A stretch of DNA of 36,090 bases from an uncultured Erysipelotrichaceae bacterium (GCA_902761685.1 CACWLI010000013.1:1-36090); one strand, 5' to 3'. Counted from the first letter of the stretch, positions 8,506 through 16,551 are shown. The notes: a model not told the origin generated them from the letters alone. Numbers and translations: made by a program.

Positions 8506-9639
8506 ATGGATGATAGGTATATTTCAAAACAAGATGAATTTATGTTTCTTGATGAAAATAATAATGAACTAACTACAGAGCAATTGAGAAATCTTATCAT
8601 TCAAAATAGAGCAAATGTTACAAAAAAAATAAAACAAAAAAGATTTAATAGAAAAACTTCAACTAATGATGTAATAAATAGTATAATAGGATTTGCAATT
8701 GGAGATGCAATGGGAGTACCGTTTGAATTTCAAGATAAGGGAACTTTCAGTAGACTAAATCCAGAAAAGAAAATGTGCGGAAATATGTCGCATAATCAAC
8801 CAATTGGTTCGTGGTCAGATGATACTTCAATGGTTTTAGCAACTATAGATTCTATTATCGAATCTGGAAAAATAGATTATGATAATATAGCAGAAAAATT
8901 TTGTGATTGGGTATATAAATCTGAAAATACTGCTTCTGGAGTTGTATTTGATATAGGTAATACAACTAGTCAAGCAATTATGAATTTTGTGTCATCTAAA
9001 AATAATTCAATAGATTGTGGATTAAAAGGAGAACACAATTCTGGTAATGGCTCACTTATGAGAATGTTACCAATAGCACTATTTTATTATTTTTCAAACA
9101 AAGATTCTATTGAAGTAAAGATAGACTCTATTAATAAAGTATCATCTATTACACATGCAAATGAAGAATGTAAATTAGCATGTAGTATTTATTGTTTATT
9201 CGTATATTATTTAATGCAAGGTTATACAAAAGAAACAGCATATGATATGATTCAATATTTTGATTTTAAGTCATATTATAATCAACAGGTGATTGATAAA
9301 TATGAAAGAGTTTTAGATGGTACTTTAACTATACTGCCAAAAGAAAAAGTAAAATCTTCTGGATATGTTATTGATACATTAGATGCTGCAATTTGGACTG
9401 TATTACATACAAATTCTTTTGAGGATTCTATTGTAGAGGCCATAAATTTTGGTAATGATACAGATACTTTAGCAGCGATCGTTGGATCATTAGCTGGAAT
9501 TTTATATAGTAGTGAAAATATTCCTAAAGAATGGCTAAATTCTACTTTGAAAATTGATTATATAAAAGAAAAAGCGGAAGTTTTTGCTAAAATGATAAAA
9601 AATATTGATTTTAAGGAAGAACATATGTTTCACTTATAG
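8506..9639 (+). CDS. ADP-ribosylglycohydrolase, likely immunity protein to the upstream toxin
   Basis: 377 aa from the ATG at 8506, 1 nt after the toxin stop; the frame could open at TTG 8485 but that would sit inside the toxin gene. The family (ARH/DraG) removes ADP-ribose from modified proteins using two Mg2+ ions. Seen: GFAIGDAMGVPFEF after an N-terminal extension of about 60 aa, SDDT (104-107) in GSWSDDTSMV, NGSLMRMLP, THANEECK, and GNDTDT (316-321), the counterpart of the conserved metal-binding GGDTDT. Metal ligands look intact, so an active enzyme is expected. Such hydrolases are known to protect cells that carry an ADP-ribosyltransferase toxin (for example Tri1 with Tre1). Tight coupling to a gene ending in a transferase domain makes immunity the best reading; the cytosolic target is unknown. 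Confidence 0.9.
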   Translation: MDDRYISKQDEFMFLDENNNELTTEQLRNLIIQNRANVTKKIKQKRFNRKTSTNDVINSIIGFAIGDAMGVPFEFQDKGTFSRLNPEKKMCGNMSHNQPIGSWSDDTSMVLATIDSIIESGKIDYDNIAEKFCDWVYKSENTASGVVFDIGNTTSQAIMNFVSSKNNSIDCGLKGEHNSGNGSLMRMLPIALFYYFSNKDSIEVKIDSINKVSSITHANEECKLACSIYCLFVYYLMQGYTKETAYDMIQYFDFKSYYNQQVIDKYERVLDGTLTILPKEKVKSSGYVIDTLDAAIWTVLHTNSFEDSIVEAINFGNDTDTLAAIVGSLAGILYSSENIPKEWLNSTLKIDYIKEKAEVFAKMIKNIDFKEEHMFHL

Positions 9640-9654
9640 TGAAAGGAGTCAAAA

Positions 9655-10329
9655 ATGAGTAATATAATTGCTAATAATATTATAAGCAATTCTAAAGTTT
9701 TAGAAGAAAAAGGATATATTAAAAATGGTAATATTAGTGAAGAATATTATAAACTGTATAATAATTATAGAACTTTATTGAATATATTTTTAATTAAAAC
9801 TTTAAAATTAAATGAATTTGATGATTCTTTATTTAATTCAAATCTTATGTTTATACCTGTATCTACTGAAAATATGGATTTTTATCAATATTTTTCTTCA
9901 AATTTTTTAAAATTCTTTTATCTAAGAAATGACTTATTTGTTGAAAAATTATCAGATGCAGATAAAAATAAGATTCTAAATCTAAATGAGGGTGAATTAT
10001 TAAACCCTAGTGATGAAATATTAGAAATAATTGGTAGAACATATGCAGATGTAATTAATAGTAGTTTTGATGGTTCTGTAATAATGAATTGTTATGGACC
10101 TGATTCAAATAACTATTGGGTTGATTCATCCAGTTTAGTAATTGGTATAAGGTATGATGAATATTCTGATGAAATAAGTGATGATATATGGGAAGATGTT
10201 CACTATAAACAAGTAGATTTCTTAAATGAATTAATTAAAAAATTAAATATAGAGATTCAAACTAAAATGCAAACTAAATCATCTATTATTTTATATAATG
10301 ATTTTACTATTAACAAAATGAAAAAATAA
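9655..10329 (+). CDS. hypothetical protein of the toxin locus
   Basis: 224 aa, not recognised. It starts 15 nt after the ADP-ribosylglycohydrolase behind a good AAAGGAG, so it is in the same transcript, and a strong terminator follows it. It has no signal peptide or clear membrane segment and looks like a soluble mixed alpha/beta protein, with aromatic-rich blocks (YQYFSSNFLKFFYLRND, about 78-94) and an acidic C-terminal third. Only its position suggests a role: a second immunity or adaptor protein of the toxin. No catalytic motif is visible. Confidence 0.7.
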   Translation: MSNIIANNIISNSKVLEEKGYIKNGNISEEYYKLYNNYRTLLNIFLIKTLKLNEFDDSLFNSNLMFIPVSTENMDFYQYFSSNFLKFFYLRNDLFVEKLSDADKNKILNLNEGELLNPSDEILEIIGRTYADVINSSFDGSVIMNCYGPDSNNYWVDSSSLVIGIRYDEYSDEISDDIWEDVHYKQVDFLNELIKKLNIEIQTKMQTKSSIILYNDFTINKMKK

Positions 10330-10356
10330 ATAAAGATTATGCTTTATTTATTTTTT
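10324..10356 (+). terminator. intrinsic terminator ending the toxin-immunity transcript
   Basis: Perfect 12-bp AT-rich stem, AAATAAATAAAG (10324-10335) with CTTTATTTATTT (10342-10353), 6-nt loop ATTATG, then T-rich sequence. The left arm overlaps the stop codon of the 224-aa gene. Confidence 0.75.
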
Positions 10357-10365
10357 ATTTCTATC

Positions 10366-10394
10366 TTTAAATAAAACTAATTAAATGATATAAT
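10366..10394 (+). promoter_or_regulatory. promoter of the 83-aa/206-aa/DUF4176 operon
   Basis: TATAAT at 10389-10394 preceded by TGA (extended -10), with a weak TTTAAA 17 nt upstream. AAGGAG at 10404-10409 follows, 8 nt before the ATG at 10418. It separates this operon from the toxin transcript. Confidence 0.55.
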
Positions 10395-10417
10395 GAAGAT
10401 AATAAGGAGTTATAATT

Positions 10418-10669
10418 ATGGATAATAGTAGAATTGAACAATATAAAAATTTATATTATAAATTGACTAATCTAATGAAAGATTATGACTCGTTATTAGA
10501 TATTGTTAATAATGCTAAAATAGATATTAATAATAATATAGTTAATGGTGAACCAATAGATAAAGATATATTACAATCAGTAAAGAGAGATTGTAATGAA
10601 GTTTCATTTGATTTAAGTGAAATGATTAAATATTGTGATAAACAAATAAAGAATGTGGGTGAAGTATGA
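10418..10669 (+). CDS. small all-helical protein (83 aa), possible type VII-associated partner
   Basis: 83 aa, rich in Asn, Asp, Lys, Ile and Leu, without signal peptide or membrane segment. Two helices (about 3-30 and 47-78) separated by a NIVNGEPIDK turn make it look like the short helical hairpins (WXG100, DUF5082-like) encoded beside type VII secretion effectors, but I cannot assign a family. It opens a three-gene operon with its own promoter and a strong AAGGAG; its stop overlaps the next start by 4 nt (ATGA), so the two proteins are translationally coupled and may act together. Confidence 0.65.
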   Translation: MDNSRIEQYKNLYYKLTNLMKDYDSLLDIVNNAKIDINNNIVNGEPIDKDILQSVKRDCNEVSFDLSEMIKYCDKQIKNVGEV

Positions 10670-11286
10670 TGGATAATTTAGAATTACTTCCCGAAGAATT
10701 TTATAGTGGATATACTCGTATTAGAAGTACTGTTGATTATATTAATGATATATCTTCTAGATTAAACTCTATTAAATACGAAGCAGAAGAGTTAAATATT
10801 GATTTAACTGATATTATTAGTAAGACAAATCGAATAGAAACTAATTTAACTGAAACACTTTTAATGATAGAACGAATCAAAAATATAATGATAAATATGG
10901 ATTCAAATATTGCATATTTATTTGAACAAAAGGAATTGGATAACATATTAAATGGATTTGAATATTTTGAAGAAGATACTTTAGAAAGTGATTTAGATAA
11001 ACTAAAGAATAAGAATGATAATACAGGTGCTGATAAAACATTAAATGGTTCAGGTGTACTTGATGTGTTAAGAAATAAAAATGGTATAAATAGTATTCTT
11101 GATAAAATAAAAACTTTAAATGGTAACACTGGAGGAGAAAAATCATTGAATACAAATAGTATGCTTGATAGTTTAAAAACAAATCAAGGCGTTAATCTTG
11201 TATTAGATACTCTAAAAAATCAAAATAATAATACTGGTAGTGATTTATCACTTGATGTTACTAGTATATTAAATAAGGAGATGTAG
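10666..11286 (+). CDS. helical protein with C-terminal 35-aa repeats
   Basis: 206 aa, family not recognised. Residues 1-105 are helical (leucine, isoleucine and glutamate spaced as in a coiled coil) and resemble the helical N-termini of type VII-associated proteins. The C-terminal half is built of exact 35-residue units: 110-144, 145-179 and a partial 180-206, each opening LDxhK (h = L or I), continuing with a turn around NTG, then SL or TL, and LDxL or similar. No signal peptide is visible. Translation is coupled to the 83-aa gene upstream, and the DUF4176 gene starts 3 nt after its stop behind AAGGAG. The function is unknown; a structural or effector-binding role is a guess from repeats and neighbours. 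Confidence 0.65.
   Translation: MMDNLELLPEEFYSGYTRIRSTVDYINDISSRLNSIKYEAEELNIDLTDIISKTNRIETNLTETLLMIERIKNIMINMDSNIAYLFEQKELDNILNGFEYFEEDTLESDLDKLKNKNDNTGADKTLNGSGVLDVLRNKNGINSILDKIKTLNGNTGGEKSLNTNSMLDSLKTNQGVNLVLDTLKNQNNNTGSDLSLDVTSILNKEM
10993..11283 (+). repeat. in-frame 105-nt tandem repeat, 2.8 copies
   Basis: Units at 10993-11097, 11098-11202 and 11203-11283 each encode the 35-aa module of the 206-aa protein. The amino acid pattern is better kept than the DNA, so the units are old and under selection on protein, not a recent expansion. Confidence 0.75.
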
Positions 11287-11288
11287 TT

Positions 11289-11657
11289 ATGGATAATAAT
11301 GAAAATAATGTAAATGAAAAGTATTTACCTTTAGGAACAATAGTTAAATTAAAAACTGGGACTAAAAAAGTAATGATAACAGGATTTTGTATGTATGATA
11401 ATAATAATGGTCATAAATTGTATGATTATTGTGGATGCTTATATCCAGAAGGTATGTTATCAAATAGAGAAGCTCACTTATTTAATCATTCTGATATTGA
11501 AAAGGTTTGCCATTTAGGTGTATCTGATGAAGAAGAAAAGAAATTTAAAGTAAATTTAACTTCTATGATTCAAATAATTCAAACAGTATCTGTTGAACCT
11601 GAAAAAGAAATAAACTATGAACCTGAAGAAGATAAACCAGTATTCGAAATAAAATAA
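11289..11657 (+). CDS. DUF4176 family protein
   Basis: 122 aa. Residues 13-75 match DUF4176 as I know it: YLPLGTIVKLKTGTKKVMITGF, a Tyr/Gly-rich middle ending LYPEGML, and LFNHSDIEKV. This family has no known biochemical role but is commonly encoded in type VII secretion (LXG effector) loci of Firmicutes, which is the best sign of what region 1 is. The C-terminus is acidic and Glu/Pro-rich. It has a strong AAGGAGAT 7 nt upstream of the ATG, is cytosolic by sequence, and is the last gene of its operon before a terminator. Confidence 0.75.
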   Translation: MDNNENNVNEKYLPLGTIVKLKTGTKKVMITGFCMYDNNNGHKLYDYCGCLYPEGMLSNREAHLFNHSDIEKVCHLGVSDEEEKKFKVNLTSMIQIIQTVSVEPEKEINYEPEEDKPVFEIK

Positions 11658-11680
11658 ATACATCTTTGATGTATTTTTTT
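11657..11680 (+). terminator. intrinsic terminator after the DUF4176 gene
   Basis: AATACATC (11657-11664), loop TTT, GATGTATT (11668-11675), then a run of T to 11680. An extended -10 for the next gene begins in the last base of the T-run. Confidence 0.8.
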
Positions 11681-11688
11681 GATATAAT
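11680..11688 (+). promoter_or_regulatory. extended -10 promoter of trmL
   Basis: TGATATAAT (TGnTATAAT) directly after the terminator T-run, 22 nt before the ATG. No convincing -35 element is seen, as expected for extended -10 promoters. Confidence 0.5.
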
Positions 11689-11710
11689 AATCTAGATTGG
11701 ATGTGAAAAT

Positions 11711-12220
11711 ATGATAAATATAGTTTTATATGAGCCAGAAATACCAGCAAATACAGGTAATATTATGAGAACTTGTGTAGCAACAGGATCTCATTTACAT
11801 TTAATAAAACCACTAGGATTTAGTTTAGAGGATAAATATATTAAAAGATGTGGTGTTAATTATATTGATAAATGTATTTATACAGTTTATGAAAATATAG
11901 ATGATTTTTTTGAAAAGAATAAAGGAGAATATTATTTTTTAACAAGATATGGTCACAAACCTCATAGTAGTTTTGATTATAGTGATAAAAATAAAAATTA
12001 TTATTTCTTTTTTGGAAAAGAAAGCACAGGGATACCTGTCTCTATATTAAAACCATATATAGATAGATGTATGAGAATGCCAATGACTGCTGATGTAAGA
12101 GCACTTAACGTATCAAATGCTGTTGCTATTATGACTTATGAAGCATTAAGACAACAAGATTATCCAAATTTATTATTTGATGAGCCACATAAGAGTAAAA
12201 ATTTTATAGAAGAAAGTTAA
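11711..12220 (+). CDS. trmL: tRNA (cytidine/uridine-34 2'-O)-methyltransferase TrmL
   Basis: 169 aa, the usual length for TrmL. It is a SpoU-class (SPOUT, knotted) methyltransferase that uses S-adenosylmethionine to 2'-O-methylate the wobble base of certain Leu tRNAs. Motif 1 is PEIPANTGNIMRTC near the N-terminus with its conserved Asn and Arg; motif 2 is FFGKESTGIP; motif 3 is RALNVSNAVAIMTYEALRQ, which forms the cofactor-binding knot. It has its own promoter and only a weak ribosome-binding site (GGATGTGA). The gene sits between the accessory locus and rpoZ. Confidence 0.93.
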   Translation: MINIVLYEPEIPANTGNIMRTCVATGSHLHLIKPLGFSLEDKYIKRCGVNYIDKCIYTVYENIDDFFEKNKGEYYFLTRYGHKPHSSFDYSDKNKNYYFFFGKESTGIPVSILKPYIDRCMRMPMTADVRALNVSNAVAIMTYEALRQQDYPNLLFDEPHKSKNFIEES

Positions 12221-12248
12221 TTTGTTGTAAAAGTTGTGTCTACTAGTG

Positions 12249-12277
12249 TTGTAAACCTATTTATAATAGAGTATATT
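12249..12277 (+). promoter_or_regulatory. candidate promoter of rpoZ
   Basis: TTGTAA (12249-12254), 17-nt spacer, TATATT (12272-12277), followed by AGGGAG at 12292-12297. A good SigA-type match. Confidence 0.45.
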
Positions 12278-12306
12278 ATTATTATAAAGATAGGGAGATG
12301 GTGAAA

Positions 12307-12507
12307 GTGATATATCCTTCAATAGACAAATTATTGAACATCGTAGATTCAAAGTACAAATTAGTACATATCGTAGCAGATAGAGCTAAAGTTATGAAAG
12401 AACATAAACATTTCCAAATGGATGAAAGTGAATATGTATCTAAAAAAGAAATAGGTAGAGCTCTTGAAGAAGTTGAAAAAGGATTAATAACAATAAAAAA
12501 TAATTAG
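12307..12507 (+). CDS. rpoZ: RNA polymerase omega subunit
   Basis: 66 aa from GTG 12307 (MIYPSIDKLL). Omega is the small subunit that binds beta' and helps RNA polymerase assembly. Seen: YPSIDKLLNIVDSKYKLV, matching the Firmicute start LDPSIDSLM, and KKEIGRALEEVEKGLI near the end. The reading frame also has ATG 12298 and GTG 12301, but AGGGAG (12292-12297) abuts the ATG, while its spacing to GTG 12307 is 9 nt and the protein then starts as in homologues. The usual gmk neighbour is not next to it. Confidence 0.85.
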   Translation: MIYPSIDKLLNIVDSKYKLVHIVADRAKVMKEHKHFQMDESEYVSKKEIGRALEEVEKGLITIKNN

Positions 12508-12512
12508 TTTTT

Positions 12513-12541
12513 AATATTAGCATAGGCTAGTATTTTTTTTT
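12513..12541 (+). terminator. intrinsic terminator after rpoZ
   Basis: AATATTAGC (12513-12521) pairs with GCTAGTATT (12526-12534), one G-U pair, 4-nt loop, then T-run. Confidence 0.75.
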
Positions 12542-12547
12542 ATTTTG

Positions 12548-12556
12548 TGTTACAAT
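12548..12556 (+). promoter_or_regulatory. extended -10 promoter of the RNase J operon
   Basis: TGTTACAAT (TGnTACAAT) just after the rpoZ terminator, about 42 nt before the start codon, which has AAGGAG upstream. No clear -35. Confidence 0.4.
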
Positions 12557-12598
12557 GTATAAAGCATTTGAACTTTTTATTTTTAAGGAGATGATTTT

Positions 12599-14251
12599 AT
12601 GAGTAAAATTAATATAATGAGTTTAGGTGGACTAAATGAGAATGGTAAAAATTTATATACAGTAAGTATTGATGGTAAAATACTTATATTTGATTGTGGT
12701 ATGAAATATGCTCCAGATAAAATGTATGGGGTTGATTATGTTATACCAGATTTTGAGTTCTTAGTTGAACATCGAAAAGATATAGTTGGTATTTTTATAA
12801 GTCACCCACATCATGAGAATATGGGAGCTCTTACTGATTTAATAAAAGAATTACCAGATTTACATGTTTATGCTTCTTCATATACTTGTAAAATAATTGA
12901 ATATGAGTGTGAAGAAGAAAAAGTTAAAATCAAGAATTTACATGTTATAGGTGCACATAAAAAAATTGATTTTAAAGATTTTAGTGTATTTCCATTTAGT
13001 GTAACACATAGTAGTCCTGAAACATTAGGATTTTCAATAAATACTAAAGATGGCGCTATTATATATATGGCTGATTTTGTTATTGATCCAACTATGAGTG
13101 GACACTACGATATGGATTTAGGAAAGCTTGCATATATTGGAAAACAAGGTGTACTTTGTTTAATGGCTGAAAGTGTATTTGCTGAAAAGAAAGGACATAC
13201 AAGTCCTAATCATAAATTAGAAGGTTTTTTTAAAAAAATAATTGATAAAAATAATGGAAGAATAATATTCTCAGTTTTACCACTTCATATTTATACTATC
13301 CAAGAAATATTTAATGCATTAAAAGATAAAAATAGAAAAGTAGTAATTATGGGAAAAGAGTTACATACTATTGTTTCAATTTGTATCAAAAATGGTTATT
13401 TAAAAGTACAAGAAGACATGCTTGGAAATTTAACAGATTTAAAAGAAGGAAATACTATTATTCTAATTAGTAATGATAGAGAAAGTCCTTATGCTAATAT
13501 TAATAGAATATTAAGTGGAAGAGATAAATTTGTTACACTAGAAAAAACTGATTCAATTTGTTTTGCTGAACCAAGTTATGATGCTTATGAAAAAGTTTTA
13601 GTTAAAATAATGAATGAACTTGCTATTAAAGGTGTTAATATTGAATCTATTCCTAAGGAAAAAAGTGTTAGACATCATGCATCTAGTGAAGACTTAATGC
13701 TTCTTATTAAATTATTTAATCCAAAATATTATATGCCTATTAAAGGAGAATATAGATATCAAGTTGAAAATGGTAATTTAGCATATAAAGTAGGTGTTCC
13801 AAAAGAAAATATTATTTTAAAGGAAAATGGATATATAGTAACATTTGAAAATGGCAAACTAGTTGATAATTTTGAACATATATTTGTTGATGATATTCTA
13901 ATTGATGGAAAAAGTAGTGAAGATGTTGGAGATGTTGTTTTAAAGGACAGAGAATTATTAAGTAGTAATGGTTTAGTATTAATATCAGCAACATTAAGTA
14001 AAAAAGATAAAAGAGTTCTTGTTGGTCCAGAAATAATTACTAGAGGATTTATATATGCTAAAGATAATATGGATATAATAGAGGAAATAAAAAATATAAG
14101 TAATAATGTAATAGGTGAAAATGTTCACAATAAATATGCTGATTATGCAAAAATTAGAAATGATATTCGTGAAAAAGTAGGAGCATATTTATATAAAGCA
14201 ACACAATGTAAACCAGTTATACTTACTGTTATTCAAGAAATAGAGGTGTAA
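12599..14251 (+). CDS. RNase J family protein with altered metal-binding motif
   Basis: 550 aa, full RNase J length: metallo-beta-lactamase core, beta-CASP insert and C-terminal domain. RNase J enzymes are 5'-3' exo- and endoribonucleases in mRNA decay and rRNA maturation. The signature HxHxDH reads H69-P-H71-H72-E73-N74, so the Asp and last His are replaced. The later ligands look present (His in VTHSSPE, Asp in YMADFVIDPT, His in RHHASSED), but the conserved HGEYR is KGEYR. The second metal site is therefore doubtful, and this resembles the less active RNase J2-type subunit that pairs with a catalytic J1 encoded elsewhere. It is first in an operon with the desulfurase (3-nt gap) and thiI. 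Confidence 0.85.
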   Translation: MSKINIMSLGGLNENGKNLYTVSIDGKILIFDCGMKYAPDKMYGVDYVIPDFEFLVEHRKDIVGIFISHPHHENMGALTDLIKELPDLHVYASSYTCKIIEYECEEEKVKIKNLHVIGAHKKIDFKDFSVFPFSVTHSSPETLGFSINTKDGAIIYMADFVIDPTMSGHYDMDLGKLAYIGKQGVLCLMAESVFAEKKGHTSPNHKLEGFFKKIIDKNNGRIIFSVLPLHIYTIQEIFNALKDKNRKVVIMGKELHTIVSICIKNGYLKVQEDMLGNLTDLKEGNTIILISNDRESPYANINRILSGRDKFVTLEKTDSICFAEPSYDAYEKVLVKIMNELAIKGVNIESIPKEKSVRHHASSEDLMLLIKLFNPKYYMPIKGEYRYQVENGNLAYKVGVPKENIILKENGYIVTFENGKLVDNFEHIFVDDILIDGKSSEDVGDVVLKDRELLSSNGLVLISATLSKKDKRVLVGPEIITRGFIYAKDNMDIIEEIKNISNNVIGENVHNKYADYAKIRNDIREKVGAYLYKATQCKPVILTVIQEIEV

Positions 14252-14254
14252 TAA

Positions 14255-15379
14255 ATGATATATTTAGATTATAGTGCTACTACACCAGTAGATGAAAGGG
14301 TATTAGATTCTTATTGTAAAGTTACAAGAGATTATATTGGAAATGCCAATTCTATTCATACTCTTGGTGTTAAATCAAAAGAGTTATTAATGCAAGCTAC
14401 AAATCAAATAGCAGAAATATTTAATTGTCATCCAAAAGAATTAATTTTTACTAGTGGTGCAAGTGAAAGCAATACTACAGCAATCAAAGGAGTAGCATTT
14501 AAATATGCTAAACGTGGTAAACATATAATAACTTCTAAATTAGAACATAAAAGTGTTTTAGAAGTAATGGGATATTTAAGCAATATTGGTTATGAAGTTG
14601 ACTTTGTAAATATTCTTCCTAGTGGTCAAATTGATTTAAAGCATTTAGAAGAATTAATTAGAGAAGATACAATTTTAATAAGTATTTGTGCTGTTAATAG
14701 TGAAACAGGTTTTAAACAACCATTAAAAACTATTAGACAAGTTATTAACAAAAAGAATCCAAATGTAATATTCCATAGTGATTTAACTCAAGCATTAGGA
14801 AAAACTAGATTTTATTTAAATGATTTAGATTTAGCATCTTTTTCATCACATAAAATATATGCTCCTAAGGGTATAGGGATATTATATAAAAAACGTGATT
14901 TACAAATAGATACACTAATCTATGGTACGACAGAAAATTGTCCATTTAGAGGTGGAACGCCACCATTACCACTTATTGTTGCTTTTTCTAAGGCAATTAG
15001 ATTAATAAGTGATAAACTAGATTCAAATATTAAAAAATGTGAAAAACTTAAAGCAGAATTATTAAAGGGACTAGAAAAGTATCCAATTCAAATAAATTCT
15101 ACTAATCAAAGTGTTCCACAAATTGTAAACTTTAGTTTAATAAAAATTAAGTCTGAAACTTTTGTACATGCTTTAGAAAGATATGAAGTATATGTTTCAA
15201 CTACAACAGCATGTTCTTCTCTAGAAGAAAGTACAGTACTAAAAGCTTTATCGGGTGGAAATAAAGATATTTCAACCACATCAATTAGGGTTAGTTTATC
15301 TCATTTAACTACTAGTGCTGAAATACAAGAATTTTTAGAAATATTTGATAAAGTATGGAATGAGTTGTTATTAAAATGA
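14255..15379 (+). CDS. cysteine desulfurase (NifS/IscS class) for tRNA thiolation
   Basis: 374 aa, PLP-dependent class V aminotransferase that takes sulfur from cysteine as a persulfide. Seen: YLDYSATTPVD at the N-terminus, SGASESN, HSDLTQALGK, Lys200 in SSHKIYAPKG as the PLP lysine, RGGTPPLP, and Cys320 in TTTACSS on the mobile loop as the persulfide carrier. Its stop overlaps the thiI start by 4 nt. The same pairing (NifZ-ThiI) in B. subtilis hands sulfur directly to ThiI for 4-thiouridine, so that role fits better than general Fe-S assembly. Confidence 0.92.
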   Translation: MIYLDYSATTPVDERVLDSYCKVTRDYIGNANSIHTLGVKSKELLMQATNQIAEIFNCHPKELIFTSGASESNTTAIKGVAFKYAKRGKHIITSKLEHKSVLEVMGYLSNIGYEVDFVNILPSGQIDLKHLEELIREDTILISICAVNSETGFKQPLKTIRQVINKKNPNVIFHSDLTQALGKTRFYLNDLDLASFSSHKIYAPKGIGILYKKRDLQIDTLIYGTTENCPFRGGTPPLPLIVAFSKAIRLISDKLDSNIKKCEKLKAELLKGLEKYPIQINSTNQSVPQIVNFSLIKIKSETFVHALERYEVYVSTTTACSSLEESTVLKALSGGNKDISTTSIRVSLSHLTTSAEIQEFLEIFDKVWNELLLK

Positions 15380-16551
15380 AAAAAGTAATATTAATAAAAT
15401 ATGGTGAATTAACTACTAAAAAAGATAATAGAAATTTCTTTATTAAGACATTAAAAAAGAATATATTTCACAAATTATCTAACTATGAATTTGAAATTAT
15501 AGACGATTATTATAGAATGTTTATTATTCCTAAAAATGATGATTTTGATGAAATTGTTGATAAATTAACAAATATATTTGGTATACATGAAATAGTAATT
15601 GCTTATAAAGATGAAAATACAAGTGTAGATAATATTAAAAAAATGTCACTAGAATTAATGAAGGAGATTAGTGGTAAAACATTTAAAGTAGTTACAAATA
15701 GAAGCGATAAATCTTATGAAATAAAATCTATGGAAATGAACAATATAATTGGTGGACATATTTTAAAAAATACAAATTTCAAAGTAGATGTTCATAATCC
15801 TGATGTAATGTTAAATGTAGAAATTAGAAAAGAAGCAGTATATATCTATAATGAAAGTATAAAAGGTTTAGGAGGATATCCAGTTAGTACTCTTGGGCGT
15901 GCTTTATTGATGCTTAGTGGTGGTATAGATTCTCCAGTAGCAGGTTATCTTACTATAAAAAGAGGAGTAGAATTATATTATTTATATTTTGAAAGTAGAC
16001 CTCATACTAGTATTGAAGCAAGAAATAAAGTTATTGAACTTGCTCGTAAATTAGAAAAGTATAATTCTGGTGGTAAATTGATGGTAGTTAACTTTACCAA
16101 AATACAAGAAGCTATTTATAAGAATTTAGATCCATCATATCTAATAACTATAATGAGAAGAAAAATGTATATAATAGCTGAAAGACTTGCTAAACGTAAT
16201 CATTGTTTAGCAATTGTTAATGGAGAAAGTGTAGGGCAAGTAGCTAGTCAAACATTATCTAGTATCTTATCTGTTAATGATGTAACTAATTATCCTATTT
16301 TAAGACCCCTTTGTTCATTTGATAAATTGGATATTATTGAAATATCTAAGAAAATAGATACATATGAAATATCTATTCTTCCATATGAGGATTGTTGTAC
16401 TGTTTTTGTACCTAAACATCCAGTTATTAATCCTAATTTGAAACATATTTATCATGAAGAATCAAAGTTTGATTTTGAACCATTAATAGAAGAAGCTATT
16501 AACAATGTTGAAATAGTTGATTTACAAGAAACAAAGAGTGATTTATTATAA
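15376..16551 (+). CDS. thiI: tRNA 4-thiouridine synthase ThiI
   Basis: 391 aa, the length of ThiI without the C-terminal rhodanese domain, as in Bacillus. It adenylates U8 of tRNA and exchanges oxygen for sulfur. An N-terminal ferredoxin-like plus THUMP region (about 1-165) is followed by the PP-loop SGGIDS (181-186) in MLSGGIDSPVAGYL, then FESRPHTS and NGESVGQVASQTL typical of the family, and a PYEDCCTVF segment near 340 with the conserved cysteines. Translation is coupled to the desulfurase through ATGA. A terminator overlaps the stop codon. Confidence 0.96.
   Translation: MKKVILIKYGELTTKKDNRNFFIKTLKKNIFHKLSNYEFEIIDDYYRMFIIPKNDDFDEIVDKLTNIFGIHEIVIAYKDENTSVDNIKKMSLELMKEISGKTFKVVTNRSDKSYEIKSMEMNNIIGGHILKNTNFKVDVHNPDVMLNVEIRKEAVYIYNESIKGLGGYPVSTLGRALLMLSGGIDSPVAGYLTIKRGVELYYLYFESRPHTSIEARNKVIELARKLEKYNSGGKLMVVNFTKIQEAIYKNLDPSYLITIMRRKMYIIAERLAKRNHCLAIVNGESVGQVASQTLSSILSVNDVTNYPILRPLCSFDKLDIIEISKKIDTYEISILPYEDCCTVFVPKHPVINPNLKHIYHEESKFDFEPLIEEAINNVEIVDLQETKSDLL

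Noticed and set aside
12298..12306. ATG 12298 as start of rpoZ
   Set aside because: It directly abuts the AGGGAG ribosome-binding site; GTG 12307 has correct spacing and matches the usual N-terminus.
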